DNA of 64,000 nucleotides. Source: JAVJSD01 sp040219575. GTDB taxonomy: Bacteria > Planctomycetota > Planctomycetia > Pirellulales > Pirellulaceae. Below the pieces are notes generated by a model. The model ran no database searches. It saw only the letters and a list, made by a program, of their open reading frames with translations, and was not told the DNA's origin. This document shows, piece by piece, positions 17,112 to 25,702 of the stretch. Each line of letters opens with the position of its first letter. Position 1 is the stretch's first letter. Made by a program: the position numbers and the translations under genes. The stretch spans positions 1 to 64,000 of the forward strand of contig JAVJSD010000045.1 of the NCBI GenBank assembly GCA_040219575.1, written 5' to 3'.

Positions 17112-17756
17112 ATGGTGATTTTCCTGAACGAAGAACGCGCCTACCTGTCCTGGACCGGTCATCATCGCGACGGCTATGTTCTGGCCGGCTGGCGGCGGCC
17201 GACGCGCAAGACGCCCACGTTGCATCGAGCGAGCTGCGGCGAGATCAAGAGCGGCGCCGGCGGTCGTTCGCATTGGACGACCGGCCGGCGTTTGATGGCA
17301 TGCGCCGCCAGTCTCGAGGAGCTGACTCAGTGGAGCAACCGCGAGTACGGCGAAGCGCCGCAGGCGTGTACGCAATGCCGTCCCGACGCGGAACTGCGTC
17401 TCGATCAACTTGCCGCCTCGGGCGATGGCGGCGACCACCTGACGCGACTCGGCAAGGAGATCGTGGAATATGTGGTCGAATCGGCCGTGATTCAACTCGA
17501 CCACCAGCAGTCTCATTACCACCTGACCGTCAGCGACGTGGCCGCCTCGCTCGGGAAGACGCCGGGCCAGATCAGCGGCGCGCTGTTGCGATTGGTCGAG
17601 ACCGGCTATCTGCGGATCGAAGGAAAGCTCACGCCGGGAAAACCGCTGCCGAAGCGGCGACCGGTGTATCCCACCGCCGCCGCGCTTTGCACACTGCCCG
17701 CCTTCGCGGAAATGTCGCCCGCGGAGCTCGAGGCCGAACTTGCGCAGCTCGAATGA
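17112..17756 (+). CDS. protein with Cys/His N-terminal part and winged-helix-like C-terminus
   Basis: A 214-residue soluble protein 6 bp after the cDPGS-like gene, almost certainly in the same transcript. The N-terminal half has H and C residues in the spacing H-R-A-S-C, M-A-C and C-T-Q-C, a possible metal site. The C-terminal half (about 125-195: LTVSDVAASLGKTPGQISGALLRLVETGYL) reads as a winged helix. A nucleic-acid binding or regulatory role is an inference. I do not recognise a named family. Confidence 0.65.
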   Translation: MVIFLNEERAYLSWTGHHRDGYVLAGWRRPTRKTPTLHRASCGEIKSGAGGRSHWTTGRRLMACAASLEELTQWSNREYGEAPQACTQCRPDAELRLDQLAASGDGGDHLTRLGKEIVEYVVESAVIQLDHQQSHYHLTVSDVAASLGKTPGQISGALLRLVETGYLRIEGKLTPGKPLPKRRPVYPTAAALCTLPAFAEMSPAELEAELAQLE

Positions 17757-17786
17757 ATCCGGGGGCAGGCTGCCCGCCTGCCTGTC

Positions 17787-17801
17787 GACGCTGGCAGCGT
17801 C
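17787..17801. repeat. palindrome, family C
   Basis: GACGCTGGCAGCGTC again, here after a GGGGCAGGCTGCCCGCC inverted segment (17762-17778), in the gap after the winged-helix gene. Confidence 0.6.
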
Positions 17802-17858
17802 CTGCGCGAAGTCTGGCGCTGCATCAGGCTGGTTGCAGGTAGTGGGGTCGTTTCCCCT

Positions 17859-17880
17859 GTACGACGAGGATGTCCGTCGT
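17859..17880. repeat. palindromic repeat (GTAC-ended family)
   Basis: GTACGACGAGGATGTCCGTC is an imperfect palindrome related to 60552-60599 and 2361-2394. Confidence 0.5.
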
Positions 17881-17951
17881 GCAGCCTTGTCAACGAAAAC
17901 GGCATCGCCCGATTGCTATTGCCGTCGGAAACGCCGTGGTATCATTACAGA

Positions 17952-18209
17952 ATGTCCACAGTCAGCTATCTTGACCGCTTTCTCGACCCCTTGACCGATG
18001 CGCTCACCCCCGAGGCGGCGCGCACGATCATCAACGTCCGGGCGGATGCTGAGACCCAGGCGCATATCGAACGCCTGCGACAGAAGGCGAACGATGGTGT
18101 TCTGTCGCCGGAAGAGGACGCCGAGTACAAGGAGTTCGTGGAGGCGGTCGATATCGTCTCGATCATCCAGTCGAAGGCGCGGAAATTCCTGGCCAAACAC
18201 TCGGCCTGA
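17952..18209 (+). CDS. small partner protein upstream of HNH nuclease
   Basis: An 85-residue, charged, mostly helical protein starting MSTVSYLDRFLDPLTDAL. A segment LRQKANDGVLSPEEDAEYKE lies in the middle. A TATCAT box lies only 8 nt before the ATG, so the message may be nearly leaderless. It ends 1 bp before the HNH gene. Small proteins of this look often precede HNH genes in bacteria; they could be a partner or immunity factor, but this is inference. Confidence 0.7.
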   Translation: MSTVSYLDRFLDPLTDALTPEAARTIINVRADAETQAHIERLRQKANDGVLSPEEDAEYKEFVEAVDIVSIIQSKARKFLAKHSA

Positions 18210-18210
18210 C

Positions 18211-18612
18211 ATGGACGCAGACACGCGAGAGTTCGTTCGGCATCGTGCTGGAAACGCTTGTGAGTACTGCCGCATTCCTCAAGACGCGACCCCGCTGATC
18301 CCCTTCCACATTGAGCACACCATCGCCAAACAGCATGGCGGGAGCGACGATCCAAACCTGCTCGCTTTGGCCTGCGATCGATGCAACGCCTATAAGGGGC
18401 CGAATCTTGCGAGCATCGACCCGGACAGCGGCGTCCTCGTAGCTCTATTCAGTCCGCGCGACGACGCTTGGGCGGATCACTTCATGCTTCGCAGGGGTGA
18501 CGTCATCGGCCTGACGCCAACGGGCCGCGCCACCGTCCGCTTGCTCAACATGAACGCCCCTCGCCGCGTTCAACTGCGTGAGGAGTGGCTGGACGAACGG
18601 GGCGCACAATAG
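18211..18612 (+). CDS. HNH endonuclease
   Basis: A 133-residue HNH nuclease. It has the structural zinc pairs C17-x-x-C20 and C55-x-x-C58, the His dyad region HIEHTIAKQHGG (33-44) and an N-x-x-K after the second pair (N59-A-Y-K62). The fold cuts DNA and occurs in restriction, homing and phage proteins. There is no methylase, integrase or phage gene beside it. The start MDADTREF lies 1 bp after the stop of the upstream small gene, so translation is probably coupled. Confidence 0.88.
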   Translation: MDADTREFVRHRAGNACEYCRIPQDATPLIPFHIEHTIAKQHGGSDDPNLLALACDRCNAYKGPNLASIDPDSGVLVALFSPRDDAWADHFMLRRGDVIGLTPTGRATVRLLNMNAPRRVQLREEWLDERGAQ

Positions 18613-18800
18613 GTCGCTGGGCGCCGCTGGCAAGACCTAGCTCCAACAGCATCTGGCGAGGCCGCAACGGGCCGTCTGTAGTCCGGCTCCCAAAACGACG
18701 CCGAACCTCCGGACAATCTCGCTTGATCCGGGATGGGTGAGATCGAAGGCATCTCTTGCGTGCACCGCTCGCCCTTCGCCTCGTTCGGCGGTCACGCACG

Positions 18801-18829
18801 TTTCGCGGCGGCGGCGAGTCCTTTAGAAT
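18801..18829 (+). promoter_or_regulatory. putative promoter of the Lon-like gene
   Basis: TTTCGC (18801-18806), a 17-bp spacer and TAGAAT (18824-18829), 31 bp before the start codon. The -35 and spacer start (TTTCGCGGCGGCGGCGA) closely match the sequence before the HEAT gene (26718-26734). Confidence 0.45.
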
Positions 18830-18860
18830 CGGCGCAACAAGCAGGAGCACCAAGCAGCAG

Positions 18861-21290
18861 ATGAATCTCAAAGAAAAGAACAGGCAACCTGAGCCGCTGG
18901 CCGTCGAGCAGCTTGCTTGGCGGTGCGATCCCGCCTGGTGCGATTTCGAAACGACCCACGATCTGGCCGACCTGGAAAACGTGCTGGGACAGGCGCGGGC
19001 GCTGGAGGCGATTCGCTTCGGCGTCGGCATCCGCCGCGACGGCTTCAACCTGTTCGTCCTCGGCCCGCCCGGCATGGGCAAGCGGACGATCGTGAGGCAA
19101 GTGCTCGCGGAACAGGCCCACGGCGAGTCGACGCCCGACGACTGGTGCTATGTGCACAACTTCCAGCAGCCGTACAAGCCGCGGGCTATTCGTCTGAAGG
19201 CGGGCCGCGGCCGCGCGTTTCAAAGCGACATCAAGGAGCTGGTCGAAGACCTCCGCGCGGCGATTCCGGCGGCGTTGGAAAGCGACGAGTTCGGGCAACG
19301 GCTAGAGGAAATCAAGCACGATTTCGAGCAACAGCACAACGAGTCGCTGGAGCGCGTGTCGCAGTCGGCCGAGCAGCAGGGCATTCGGTTGATTCGCACT
19401 CCCGGCGGATTCGCGCTGGCGCCGCTTCGCGACGGCGAGGTGATCGATCCCGAGGAGTTCGAGAAGCTCTCGGAGGACGAGCAGAAGCAGGTGCAGGAGA
19501 AGGTCTCCGCCTTGCAGGAAGAACTGCAGAAGATCCTCCGCAGAGTGCCCGAGTGGCGAAAGGAGACCGTCGACAAGATCAAGCAACTCAAACGCGAGGC
19601 GGCGCAGTTCGCCATCGGCCACTCAATCGCCCAGGTGAAGCAGAAGTACGCGGACGTGCCGGAGGTCGCCGAGTATCTCAACGTGGTCGAATCCGACGTC
19701 GTCGAGCACGCCGACGCCTTTCTCCCCGCCGAGGACTCACCACTCAAAATGCTCGGGCTGGGCGACGGCGACGGCGCCCCGCTGCGCGACTACGAGGTGA
19801 ACTTGCTGGTCGACAACGGCGACACGCAGGGCGCGCCGGTTGTGTACGAAGACTTTCCGAACTACCACACGCTCATCGGCCGGGTCGATCACCGCTCGCA
19901 GATGGGTTCACTGGTGACCGACTTCACCCTGATCAAGGCCGGCGCGCTGCACCGGGCCAACGGCGGCTATCTGATTCTGGAAATGGTCAAGGTGCTCAAG
20001 CAGCCGTACGCCTGGGAGGCGCTCAAACGCGTGCTGTCGGCCCGGCAGATCAAGATCGAATCGCTGGGCGAGGCGCTCAGCCTGGTGGGGACGGTATCGC
20101 TCGAGCCGGAGTTGATTCCGCTCGATGTGAAGGTCGTGCTGATCGGCGACCGCCTGCTGTACTACCTGTTGCACGCCTACGACGCGGAGTTCCCCGAACT
20201 TTTCAAGGTGGCCGCCGACTTCGAGGAGGAGATTCCCCGCAACGAGGAGAACTGCCGGCAGTACGCGCAGCTCGTGGCCACGCTCGTTCGCCGCGAAGAG
20301 CTCAAGCCTTTCGATCGCACCGCCGTGGCCCGGGTGTTGGAGCACGGCGCGCGGCTGGCCGACGACTCCGAGCGGCTATCGACGCACCTGCACAGTCTCT
20401 GCGACGTGCTCCGCGAGGCCGACTTCTGGGCCGGCGACGCGGCGGCCGTCTCCGCCGAGCACGTGCAGCGGGCTATCGAGCAGCGCGTCTACCGCAGCGA
20501 CCGCGTCCGCACGCGGATCCAGGAGGAAATCGAGCGCGGCACGATTCTGATCGATACCGAGGGACGCCAGGTGGGCCAGGTGAACGGCCTGTCGGTGATG
20601 GAGCTGGGAGGCTTTCGCTTCGGACGTCCTTCGCGGATCACGGCCAACGTTCGGCTGGGAAAGGGCGAAGTCGTCGACATCGAGCGCGAGGTCGAACTGG
20701 GCGGCGCGCTGCACTCCAAGGGCGTGCTGATTCTCGGATCGTTCCTGGCCTCGCGTTACTCCCGCGAGCAGCCGTTGTCGCTCGCCGCCAGCCTGGTGTT
20801 CGAGCAGTCGTACGGACCCGTCGACGGCGACAGCGCCTCGACGGCCGAAACCTGCGCGCTGTTGTCGGCCCTGGCCGAGACGCCGCTCATGCAGAATTTC
20901 GCCGTCACCGGTTCGATCAACCAGCACGGCCAGGTGCAGGCCATCGGCGGCGTGAACGAGAAGATCGAAGGCTTCTTCGACGTCTGCCGCCGCCACGGCC
21001 TGACCGGCGAGCAGGGCGTGTTGATCCCCGCCGCCAACGTCAAGCACCTGATGCTGCGGCAGGACGTGGTCGCCGCCGTCGAGCGGGGCGAGTTCCGCGT
21101 CGTGCCGCTGCACACCATCGACGACGCCCTGACGCTGCTGACCGGAACGCCCGCCGGAGAACCGGACGAGAAGGGCGTCTACCCCGCGGGGACCGTCAAC
21201 GCCCGCGTCATGGAGCGGCTCGACCACTTCGCCCGGCTGCGGCGGCAGTATGCCGAATCGCTGCAAAAGGGAGGGCCGCCGCATGAGTGA
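18861..21290 (+). CDS. Lon-like ATP-dependent protease (AAA_32/Lon_C type)
   Basis: An 809-residue protease of the Lon family branch without the classic LAN substrate domain. Walker A is GPPGMGKR (68-75). A helical, Glu/Lys/Gln-rich insertion (about 165-270) follows. An AAA core includes YEVNLLVDNGD and HRANGGYLILEMVKVLKQP. The S16 peptidase domain has catalytic S658 (DGDSAST) and K701 (GGVNEKIEG), 43 residues apart as in Lon. It probably degrades damaged or regulatory proteins in the cytoplasm. The start at 18861 fits the family; the ORF is open 35 codons earlier. The next gene overlaps by 8 bp. Confidence 0.88.
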   Translation: MNLKEKNRQPEPLAVEQLAWRCDPAWCDFETTHDLADLENVLGQARALEAIRFGVGIRRDGFNLFVLGPPGMGKRTIVRQVLAEQAHGESTPDDWCYVHNFQQPYKPRAIRLKAGRGRAFQSDIKELVEDLRAAIPAALESDEFGQRLEEIKHDFEQQHNESLERVSQSAEQQGIRLIRTPGGFALAPLRDGEVIDPEEFEKLSEDEQKQVQEKVSALQEELQKILRRVPEWRKETVDKIKQLKREAAQFAIGHSIAQVKQKYADVPEVAEYLNVVESDVVEHADAFLPAEDSPLKMLGLGDGDGAPLRDYEVNLLVDNGDTQGAPVVYEDFPNYHTLIGRVDHRSQMGSLVTDFTLIKAGALHRANGGYLILEMVKVLKQPYAWEALKRVLSARQIKIESLGEALSLVGTVSLEPELIPLDVKVVLIGDRLLYYLLHAYDAEFPELFKVAADFEEEIPRNEENCRQYAQLVATLVRREELKPFDRTAVARVLEHGARLADDSERLSTHLHSLCDVLREADFWAGDAAAVSAEHVQRAIEQRVYRSDRVRTRIQEEIERGTILIDTEGRQVGQVNGLSVMELGGFRFGRPSRITANVRLGKGEVVDIEREVELGGALHSKGVLILGSFLASRYSREQPLSLAASLVFEQSYGPVDGDSASTAETCALLSALAETPLMQNFAVTGSINQHGQVQAIGGVNEKIEGFFDVCRRHGLTGEQGVLIPAANVKHLMLRQDVVAAVERGEFRVVPLHTIDDALTLLTGTPAGEPDEKGVYPAGTVNARVMERLDHFARLRRQYAESLQKGGPPHE

Positions 21291-22146
21291 ACACCTTCCC
21301 CCGTCGCCCAAAGACCGACGGAGCGTGCTGCTGGTCGTTGATTCGGACGCGCCGCCGCCGTCGGTGCTGGAGGCGGCCGCCACGTTCGCCGCCGAGTGGC
21401 AGGCGCAACTCGCCGGCCTGTTCGTGGAGGACATCGATCTGTTGCGGGCCGCCGCCCTGCCTTGTTCCAGCGAACTCGACTTCACAACCGCCGCCATTCG
21501 ACCGCTGGAATCGTTCGCGCTGGCGCGCACGCTCAGCCAGCGGGCCGAATCGATGCGCGCCGCACTGGCGCAGATGTGCACCACCTCGCGCATCGATTGG
21601 ACCTTTCGCATCTCGCAGGGAGAATTCGTTCGGGAGACGCTGGCCGCCGCGGGCGAGGCGGAATTGTTCATCGTCTGTCGGGCGTCCCGCTCGGCGCCGA
21701 GCACGGGCGGCAAGCCTCCGCTGCGCCCTCCGGGAAGGCGAACGGCGCCCGCCGTGTTGGCGGTGCTTGACGGCGGGATCGGTTCGTCACGCGTGCTGCG
21801 CGTCGCCGCGCGGCTCTCGCGGTTGTTCGGCGCGCCGCTGGTGGTCGCGTTTGCGGCCTCGCCCGATGCGGCCTCGCCCGGTGCGGCGACGTCCGCGGCG
21901 CTGCGTACGGCCTGCCGTCGGCTGTTGAGCGAACTGAAGGTCGAGGCGGCGATGCACGACGTCGCCGTCGACGACGCGCTGCAACTGCTCGAGGCCGCTC
22001 AACGCTGGAAGAGCGGCTGGCTGGTGATCGGCCGCGACTGCGCCCTGCTGGACGAGGTGCATCTGCGGCGGCTGGCGGTCGGCCTCGGCCATCCGATCGT
22101 CCTCGTGCAAACGCCGATGACGGAGACAGCCGCGGAAAAGATTTAG
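21283..22146 (+). CDS. universal-stress-protein-like protein
   Basis: A 287-residue protein starting MSEHLPPSPKDRRSVLLVVD, overlapping the Lon gene by ATGAGTGA with AAAGGGAGGG as ribosome site. Two halves each look like a USP/Rossmann layer: VLLVVDSDAPPPSVLEAA near the start and PAVLAVLDGGIGSSRVLRVA near 155. The ATP-loop motif G-x2-G-x9-G is not clear, so nucleotide binding is doubtful. Coupling to the protease suggests a joint stress role. USP assignment is moderate. Confidence 0.6.
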   Translation: MSEHLPPSPKDRRSVLLVVDSDAPPPSVLEAAATFAAEWQAQLAGLFVEDIDLLRAAALPCSSELDFTTAAIRPLESFALARTLSQRAESMRAALAQMCTTSRIDWTFRISQGEFVRETLAAAGEAELFIVCRASRSAPSTGGKPPLRPPGRRTAPAVLAVLDGGIGSSRVLRVAARLSRLFGAPLVVAFAASPDAASPGAATSAALRTACRRLLSELKVEAAMHDVAVDDALQLLEAAQRWKSGWLVIGRDCALLDEVHLRRLAVGLGHPIVLVQTPMTETAAEKI

Positions 22147-22163
22147 GCTTTGTCTGAAAACGG

Positions 22164-22229
22164 GTAGCGGAAGTCGCCAGACTTCCGAGAATCAACGAAA
22201 ACCTCGGAAGTCTGGCGACTTCCGCTACG
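22164..22229. repeat. dispersed palindromic repeat, family A (near-perfect copy)
   Basis: Left arm GTAGCGGAAGTCGCCAGACT to 22189 and right arm from 22202 ending GTCTGGCGACTTCCGCTAC pair over about 25 bp around a 12-nt loop. It is the best-preserved member of the family, and lies 18 bp after the stop of the stress-protein gene. Confidence 0.85.
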
Positions 22230-22399
22230 GCTGAACGTGCAAGTCCGCAGTTTTGAAATAGAGCCTGGCGCGCAGCAAGTCGTCCGCTGCGCCGGCGTTT
22301 CACACCTTCGGCGAAATCGAAAGATCGTGGCGACGCTTCACCCTCCAACGACGGCCCTTGCCGGGATTTGTTCCGGCTTCCATCCGGGCTAGGTGCGAC

Positions 22400-23467
22400 A
22401 TGCTTTTCTTGAAAGACCACACTTCGGAGGAACTCGTCGCGGCGCTGGCCGATGCGGCCCCACCGGGCGTCGTCCGCAAGTTGCACGCAGCGGCGGTGCG
22501 GCGCGGCGCGATCGAGATCCCCCAGCACATGCCCAGCGTGTCGTGGCGGCTCCTGGATCGCCTTCGACAGCGCGTGACGATTCCCCGTCTGCGCCTCGAA
22601 GAAAAACTCGTCTCGCCGACGGATGGCTTCGCCAAGTACCTGTTTCGTGGCGCCGACGATCTTCCGTTCGAAGCCGTGCGGATCCCGCTGCTGCATCGGT
22701 CGGGCGATCAAAAATACGTGGTGTGCGTCAGCTCTCAGATCGGCTGCGCGCTGGCATGCGCCTTTTGCGCCACTGGGCGTCTCGGATTCCAGCGGAACCT
22801 CGCCGCCTGGGAGATCGTCGATCAGGTCACGCAAATTCAGGCCGACTCACCCCATCCGGTCCGCGGCGTGGTGTTCATGGGCATGGGCGAGCCGATGCTG
22901 AATTACGACCGCGTGATTCGCGCCGCCCGCATCCTCGCGGAACCGTGCGGCATGGCGATCGCCGCCAAGGCGATCACGATTTCAACCGTCGGCGTCGTGC
23001 CCGGTATTCGACGGTTCACCGCGGAGCGACAGCCGTATCGACTGATCGTTTCGTTGACCGCGGCCCGATCGGAAAAGCGCGCCGCATTGTTTCCCATCGA
23101 ACACGTGCATCCCCTGCCGGAGCTGATGGCGGCCGCGCGCGACTACCATGCGGCGACCCGTCGCCGCGTCACATTCGCCTGGACGGTCATGTCAGGCGTC
23201 AACACCAGCCGCGACGACGCGCGGGCCCTGGCCGAATTGACGCGCGGTCTGCCGATTCAGCTCGACCTGATCGACGTGAACGATCCGACCGGCGAGTTTC
23301 GTCCGCCTTCGGCCGAGGAAATCGACGCGTTCCGCGATGTGCTGCGCGAAGAGCTTGGCATGCCGGTCGTGCGGCGCTACAGCGGCGGACAAGACATCCA
23401 CGGCGGATGCGGCATGCTGGCCGCCCGCGCTCATCCCGCCTTACGACGGGCGGCGGTCATTTCGTAG
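22400..23467 (+). CDS. rlmN: RlmN-type 23S rRNA/tRNA adenine-C2 methyltransferase
   Basis: A 355-residue radical SAM enzyme. The iron-sulfur motif is C116-ALA-C120-AF-C123, and the C-terminal acceptor Cys is C337 in QDIHGGCGML, as in RlmN/Cfr. It methylates C2 of adenosine in 23S rRNA and some tRNAs. GMGEPMLNYDRV is the family GGE-like motif. The start MLFLKDHTSEEL has an AGGTG site; the ORF is open 14 codons earlier. Planctomycetes often carry several paralogues; this one has a divergent N-terminus, so a Cfr-like or other target is possible. Its last 37 bp overlap a convergent gene. Confidence 0.85.
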   Translation: MLFLKDHTSEELVAALADAAPPGVVRKLHAAAVRRGAIEIPQHMPSVSWRLLDRLRQRVTIPRLRLEEKLVSPTDGFAKYLFRGADDLPFEAVRIPLLHRSGDQKYVVCVSSQIGCALACAFCATGRLGFQRNLAAWEIVDQVTQIQADSPHPVRGVVFMGMGEPMLNYDRVIRAARILAEPCGMAIAAKAITISTVGVVPGIRRFTAERQPYRLIVSLTAARSEKRAALFPIEHVHPLPELMAAARDYHAATRRRVTFAWTVMSGVNTSRDDARALAELTRGLPIQLDLIDVNDPTGEFRPPSAEEIDAFRDVLREELGMPVVRRYSGGQDIHGGCGMLAARAHPALRRAAVIS

Positions 23468-24402
23468 TCGAGCGAGAACGTCTGATCGGAGGCCTCGTTC
23501 ACCTCGTCCAACAACGGCGAGTAGGTCTTGACGTGGATCTTGTTCTCGGACGGCACGAACGTCAGCGAGCGGAGCCAACCGTCGCCGCCGTTGGAGAGTC
23601 CCTGGTAGTCGGTCAGCATTTCGATCACCTTGCCGCCGGCGTCGTTGGTGCTGGTCTGCAGGCCCACGCCCACGATGTGTCCGCTGACGACGAGAAACAC
23701 GTTCGGCGACTTGCGGACGAACTTCTGCCACATGTCTTCGCCGCTGTTGCCGTCCACCTTGTACGACGTGTCGCAACTCGTGTCGCGCGCCTTGGTCCGC
23801 ATGTAGCAGTGCGTGGCCACGATCACGCGATGGTCCGGGTGCTTGCGGGCCACTTCGCCGGCCCACTGAAGCGCCTCGTCGCGTGGGGCGAATTCGAGAC
23901 TGATGACCAGAAACTTCATGCCGCCCCCCTCGAAATAGCAATAGTTGTTGTCGTTGGTGTCGCCCATGTGCCCGCCGTACCATTTGCGTCCCTCGAACCG
24001 CTCCGGGGAGAAGTACTTGTTGTACAGCGAGGTGTCGCGGCTCTTGACGACCATGTCGTGATTGCCCGGGACCATGCTGTAGGGGACGACGCCGTCGAGG
24101 ATCTCCATGGCCCGATTGGCGTTCTTCCACTCGGGCTCCTTCGTGGAGGTCTGCACAATATCGCCCAGGTGGATGGCGAATTTGACGTTGTCTTCCTTCA
24201 GTCGCTTGCGGATCCAGAGCGTCTGCGCGACGTAGGTCTCGGGATACTTCTCGGAGTAGAACTGCGTGTCGGGCAGCAGCACGACCGAGAAACTCTCCTC
24301 GCCGTCGGCCGGCTCCGCGGAGTCGGCGGTCGTGGAGCAGACAAACGTGGTGAACAGGCAGCAATACAAGCAGAAGAACGAGATGAGGCGGCGTCGAGAC
24401 AC
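23431..24402 (-). CDS. secreted calcineurin-like metallophosphoesterase
   Basis: A 323-residue protein with a signal peptide (MSRRRLISFFCLYCCLFTTF). Metal motifs follow in order: LPDTQFY, HLGDIVQ, PGNHD, VATHCY and VSGHIVG. It is of the extracellular phosphoesterase type; substrate unknown. Its 3' end overlaps the convergent rlmN gene by 37 bp on the opposite strand, so the two mRNAs are complementary at their ends. Confidence 0.82.
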   Translation of the reverse strand: MSRRRLISFFCLYCCLFTTFVCSTTADSAEPADGEESFSVVLLPDTQFYSEKYPETYVAQTLWIRKRLKEDNVKFAIHLGDIVQTSTKEPEWKNANRAMEILDGVVPYSMVPGNHDMVVKSRDTSLYNKYFSPERFEGRKWYGGHMGDTNDNNYCYFEGGGMKFLVISLEFAPRDEALQWAGEVARKHPDHRVIVATHCYMRTKARDTSCDTSYKVDGNSGEDMWQKFVRKSPNVFLVVSGHIVGVGLQTSTNDAGGKVIEMLTDYQGLSNGGDGWLRSLTFVPSENKIHVKTYSPLLDEVNEASDQTFSLDYEMTAARRKAG

Positions 24403-24505
24403 GGGCGGGATCTCCGGTGCGCGGATGGAAAGGGATGCCGCCAGGATAATCCATCACCGGGCGCGGTTCGACCCTCAGACGTCTCCGGAACTATCTTTCG
24501 GACTC

Positions 24506-24558
24506 CGTTGCTGGCGCAACGGGCCCGCCGCATCCGCACAAGCACGTTGCGCCAGCAA
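24506..24558. repeat. inverted repeat between two minus-strand genes
   Basis: CGTTGCTGGCGCAACG (24506-24521) and CGTTGCGCCAGCAA (24545-24558) are nearly complementary around a 23-nt centre. Each half is itself partly palindromic. A family C palindrome variant (24592-24606) follows. Confidence 0.7.
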
Positions 24559-24617
24559 GGGAGGGTTGCGATCGACTTGTATGGCAATGTCGACGCTGGC
24601 AGCATCGGCCGCGGCGC

Positions 24618-25508
24618 CTACTCGCCGGTCGCTTCCTTGTCTGGCTGGATGTAGTGGGTCAGCTTGCTCCACTGCGAGGCGGCCAGGTCGTGCAGCGGCA
24701 GGCGGAGGTCGTCCTTGTGCTTGTCGATCCTGGCGTTGATTTTGGCCACGAGTTGGTCGCTCTTCTCGTCGATCTTGCGGCGCAACACCGCCTCGACTCC
24801 CTTGCCCAGTTCGTGCGCGACCGAGCCGCTCACGTCGCTGATGCGGTGCACGTCGAAAGCCGTCAGGTTCAGTTTGGCGTCGGTCACACGGGGAGCGAAC
24901 ACCACATCCGGCGGCAGCACGCGCAGGTCGAAGTGCGCTGAGAGTTCGCATTTCAGCCGCAGTTCAACCCACGCTTCGGAATCGACGCTGAGGCTGAACA
25001 GTTGCACGCCCTTGGACCAGCGAGCGCGGCGGGCGAAGGCCTTCAGGTGGGCGGTGAAAACGAGGTCGAATCCGACCACGCCGCCGCCCAACTCGCGCTC
25101 GTTCTCGACGCCAATGCGGAAATCGCTCTCAGGATCGATCAGGTCGATGCGGTACAGCGTCCAGACGCCGTGATTGACTTCCTTGTAGCGCCGTTTCGTC
25201 TTGATCTGCAGGCCTTCGCGATGCACATGCAGGCCGTCCCAGCGCTGGGCCGTACCGCCCCATTTGCTCGTGTCTTCGTAGTGATGCGGGATGTGCTCGC
25301 GGGCGAGTTCGTTGATCAACCGCACCAGGCGCTGGCGAGCCTGCTGTCGATCGGCGGCCTCGGTCGCGTCCGGCGCGGGCGACTGCTGCGTCGCGGGCGG
25401 CGCGCTTGCCGCCGGCGGCACGAACAGTGTTTGGGCCATCGCTGACTCCGTCAGCCAGATCGCCAGCAAGCCCAGCAGCATGGAGGTGGCGAGGTTGATC
25501 GTTCGCAT
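24618..25508 (-). CDS. secreted hypothetical protein
   Basis: A 296-residue protein with a signal peptide (MRTINLATSMLLGLLAIWLT...AMAQ), a Pro/Ala/Gln-rich linker, and a globular part of about 240 residues with many short beta-like stretches (FRIGVENERELGGGVVGFDL). The start is supported by GGAG 6-7 nt upstream. The C-terminal 60 residues (KIDEKSDQLVAKINARIDKH) are helical and charged. I do not recognise the family. It lies upstream of the phosphoesterase on the same strand but is separated by an inverted repeat. Confidence 0.65.
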   Translation of the reverse strand: MRTINLATSMLLGLLAIWLTESAMAQTLFVPPAASAPPATQQSPAPDATEAADRQQARQRLVRLINELAREHIPHHYEDTSKWGGTAQRWDGLHVHREGLQIKTKRRYKEVNHGVWTLYRIDLIDPESDFRIGVENERELGGGVVGFDLVFTAHLKAFARRARWSKGVQLFSLSVDSEAWVELRLKCELSAHFDLRVLPPDVVFAPRVTDAKLNLTAFDVHRISDVSGSVAHELGKGVEAVLRRKIDEKSDQLVAKINARIDKHKDDLRLPLHDLAASQWSKLTHYIQPDKEATGE

Positions 25509-25533
25509 CGGACGCTCCAGACATGGAAGCACG

Positions 25534-25559
25534 TGGCAGCCTGGAAGGCCGCCCTACGG
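25534..25559. repeat. dispersed repeat, family B (inverted copy)
   Basis: GGCAGCCTGGAAGGCCGCCC is the reverse complement of the core at 13371-13395. It lies about 25 bp before the secreted protein gene. Confidence 0.65.
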
Positions 25560-25702
25560 CGGTGAATCGACACTACACCTCATTATCGGCCCGGGGCCAG
25601 AGCAATCGACCGTCTCTGGTGAGATTGCCGATTGCAGGGACGGCAAAGAGGGCGGTCTGCCGGTTTTACGGAACTTGGGGAGCGTCTGACTGGCGAGTCG
25701 GT

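Noticed and set aside
9243..25559. A CRISPR array, suggested by the recurring palindromic units
   Set aside because: Units are single, kilobases apart, in both orientations, with no regular spacers and no cas genes.
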